From Nematostella vectensis (Eukaryota > Cnidaria > Anthozoa > Actiniaria > Edwardsiidae), in the NCBI RefSeq assembly GCF_932526225.1, contig NC_064045.1, forward strand, positions 4,414,498 to 4,474,497: DNA of 60,000 bases. Reading direction: 5' to 3'. The translations under genes and the position numbers were made by a program. Below are positions 59,622 through 60,000 of this stretch, one piece after another. How positions within the stretch are numbered: the stretch's first letter is position 1; each line of letters begins with the position of its first letter. The notes beneath the pieces are model-generated. The model worked only from the letters and a program-made list of their open reading frames with translations, did no database searches and had not been told where the DNA came from.

Positions 59622-59882
59622 CTAGTATCTCACCCATCTTTTTTCGCCATACCGTGGCATGGAGTCTAACATTGCTAGAACACCAAGGACAATCGTCGCC
59701 GCTCCGGCCACAAACCCAACGGGGTCGAAGCTTCCGTATTCTGAGTCTTCATAGTAATCAGCGTCACAACAGCAGTGTTCAGGCCCCACATCCGCAGTGT
59801 CACTCACATTCACCTCCAACACCGAACAACCGCCGGCTGTAGCCGCATCGTTTTTAATCTTCACCTCCGTCTTTAATGTCAT
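59622..59882 (-). CDS. Unknown small membrane protein, 86 aa
   Basis: A hydrophilic N-terminus with a Cys/acidic cluster (HCCCDADYYEDSEYG), then one transmembrane helix (VGFVAGAATIVLGVLAML, about residues 55-73) and a short basic tail. Minus strand motif GGTCTAAAGACGTG (59,899-59,913) lies upstream, resembling the motif of the 138-aa gene. No family recognised. Confidence 0.65.
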   Translation of the reverse strand: MTLKTEVKIKNDAATAGGCSVLEVNVSDTADVGPEHCCCDADYYEDSEYGSFDPVGFVAGAATIVLGVLAMLDSMPRYGEKRWVRY

Positions 59883-59898
59883 TTTATCTAGGACCCCA

Positions 59899-59913
59899 CA
59901 CGTCTTTAGACCA
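59899..59913 (-). promoter_or_regulatory. Promoter-like motif (86-aa gene)
   Basis: Minus strand GGTCTAAAGACGTG, about 17 bp before the ATG. Confidence 0.55.
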
Positions 59914-59929
59914 GAATAGCCCCCAGGCT

Positions 59930-60000
59930 CCCCCTAGATGCGACACGTGACAAAGTGATTGACGGGTGGGCTTGGCTGTCACGTGACAAAGTGATTGACG
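59930..60000 (-). repeat. Right terminal inverted repeat, inner part
   Basis: Reverse complement reads TGTCAATCACTTTGTCACGT-type units ending CACGTGTCGCATCTAGGGGG, matching the inner edge of the left repeat with a few substitutions. It is cut by the end of the window. Confidence 0.85.

Larger units (their letters stand above)
43257..60000. mobile_element. Polinton / adintovirus-like element (right end off window)
   Basis: More than 16.7 kb bounded by inverted terminal repeats of TGTCAATCACTTTGTCACGT type. It carries the defining Polinton set: protein-primed DNA polymerase B, DDE integrase, double-jelly-roll major capsid protein and packaging ATPase, plus a minor-capsid candidate and several small proteins. 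A TFIIB-like factor, ankyrin proteins and a zinc-knuckle protein are extra cargo. Core frames are intact and one gene has a premature stop. No adenovirus-type maturation protease was seen. The outer part of the right repeat and any target duplication lie outside the window. Confidence 0.93.

Overview
This window is animal nuclear DNA, most likely from a cnidarian such as a sea anemone or coral. The reasons are a many-exon metazoan gene with GT-AG introns, a Penelope-like retroelement carrying hammerhead ribozymes, many short palindromic DNA-transposon derivatives, and a long Polinton/adintovirus-like element. The species assignment is inference. Nothing bacterial is present and no tRNA or rRNA was recognised.

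Region 1 (about 1-28,012, + strand) is the 3' part of one gene encoding a PH-domain plus coiled-coil protein. It resembles MPRIP (myosin phosphatase Rho-interacting protein). Twenty-one exons were placed from the sequence; every junction keeps the reading frame and the last ends in TAA at 28,010. Exons 2-4 are symmetric phase-1 mini-exons encoding variants of an R-K-x-S-L-G-K-T-T peptide. Exon 8 is a 2-kb coiled-coil exon. Its introns are unusual: exon ends with their splice donors, or acceptors with their upstream sequence, have repeatedly been copied into short tandem arrays. The introns also hold a 43-bp x 20 minisatellite, a 16-17-bp minisatellite, several MITEs and a Penelope-like element (3219-4858) with 270-bp inverted terminal copies, each containing a complete-looking hammerhead ribozyme.

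Region 2 (25,620-39,820) is a tandem duplication of the last three exons and the downstream flank. Unit 1 is 25,620-31,424 and unit 2 is 31,425-39,820. Unit 2 carries about 2.6 kb more than unit 1, including a broken Penelope remnant and several MITEs. It is either a real duplication or two haplotypes placed in series by the assembly.

Region 3 (39,821-43,256) has no convincing gene; one weak exon-like segment lies at 42,324-42,430.

Region 4 (about 43,257 to beyond 60,000) is a Polinton/adintovirus-like element, complete except for the outer part of its right terminal repeat. The left part carries protein-primed DNA polymerase B (+) and a DDE integrase (-). A + strand virion block follows: major capsid protein, packaging ATPase, several small membrane or coiled-coil proteins, a jelly-roll-like minor capsid candidate, and a large unknown gene broken by one in-frame stop. 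The right part, on the - strand, carries a small membrane protein, two ankyrin-repeat paralogues, a TFIIB-like transcription factor and a zinc-knuckle repeat protein. Nearly every gene is preceded by a TTTAAAGA-type motif in at least two versions: one before polymerase and regulatory genes, another before structural genes. Together with the element's own TFIIB-like factor this suggests a dedicated transcription programme. An 18-bp perfect palindrome (CGAGGGGCTAGCCCCTCG) and its derivatives recur seven times in the element, four of them inside coding sequences. The TFIIB factor, two-class promoter and palindrome family are the most promising candidates for something undescribed.
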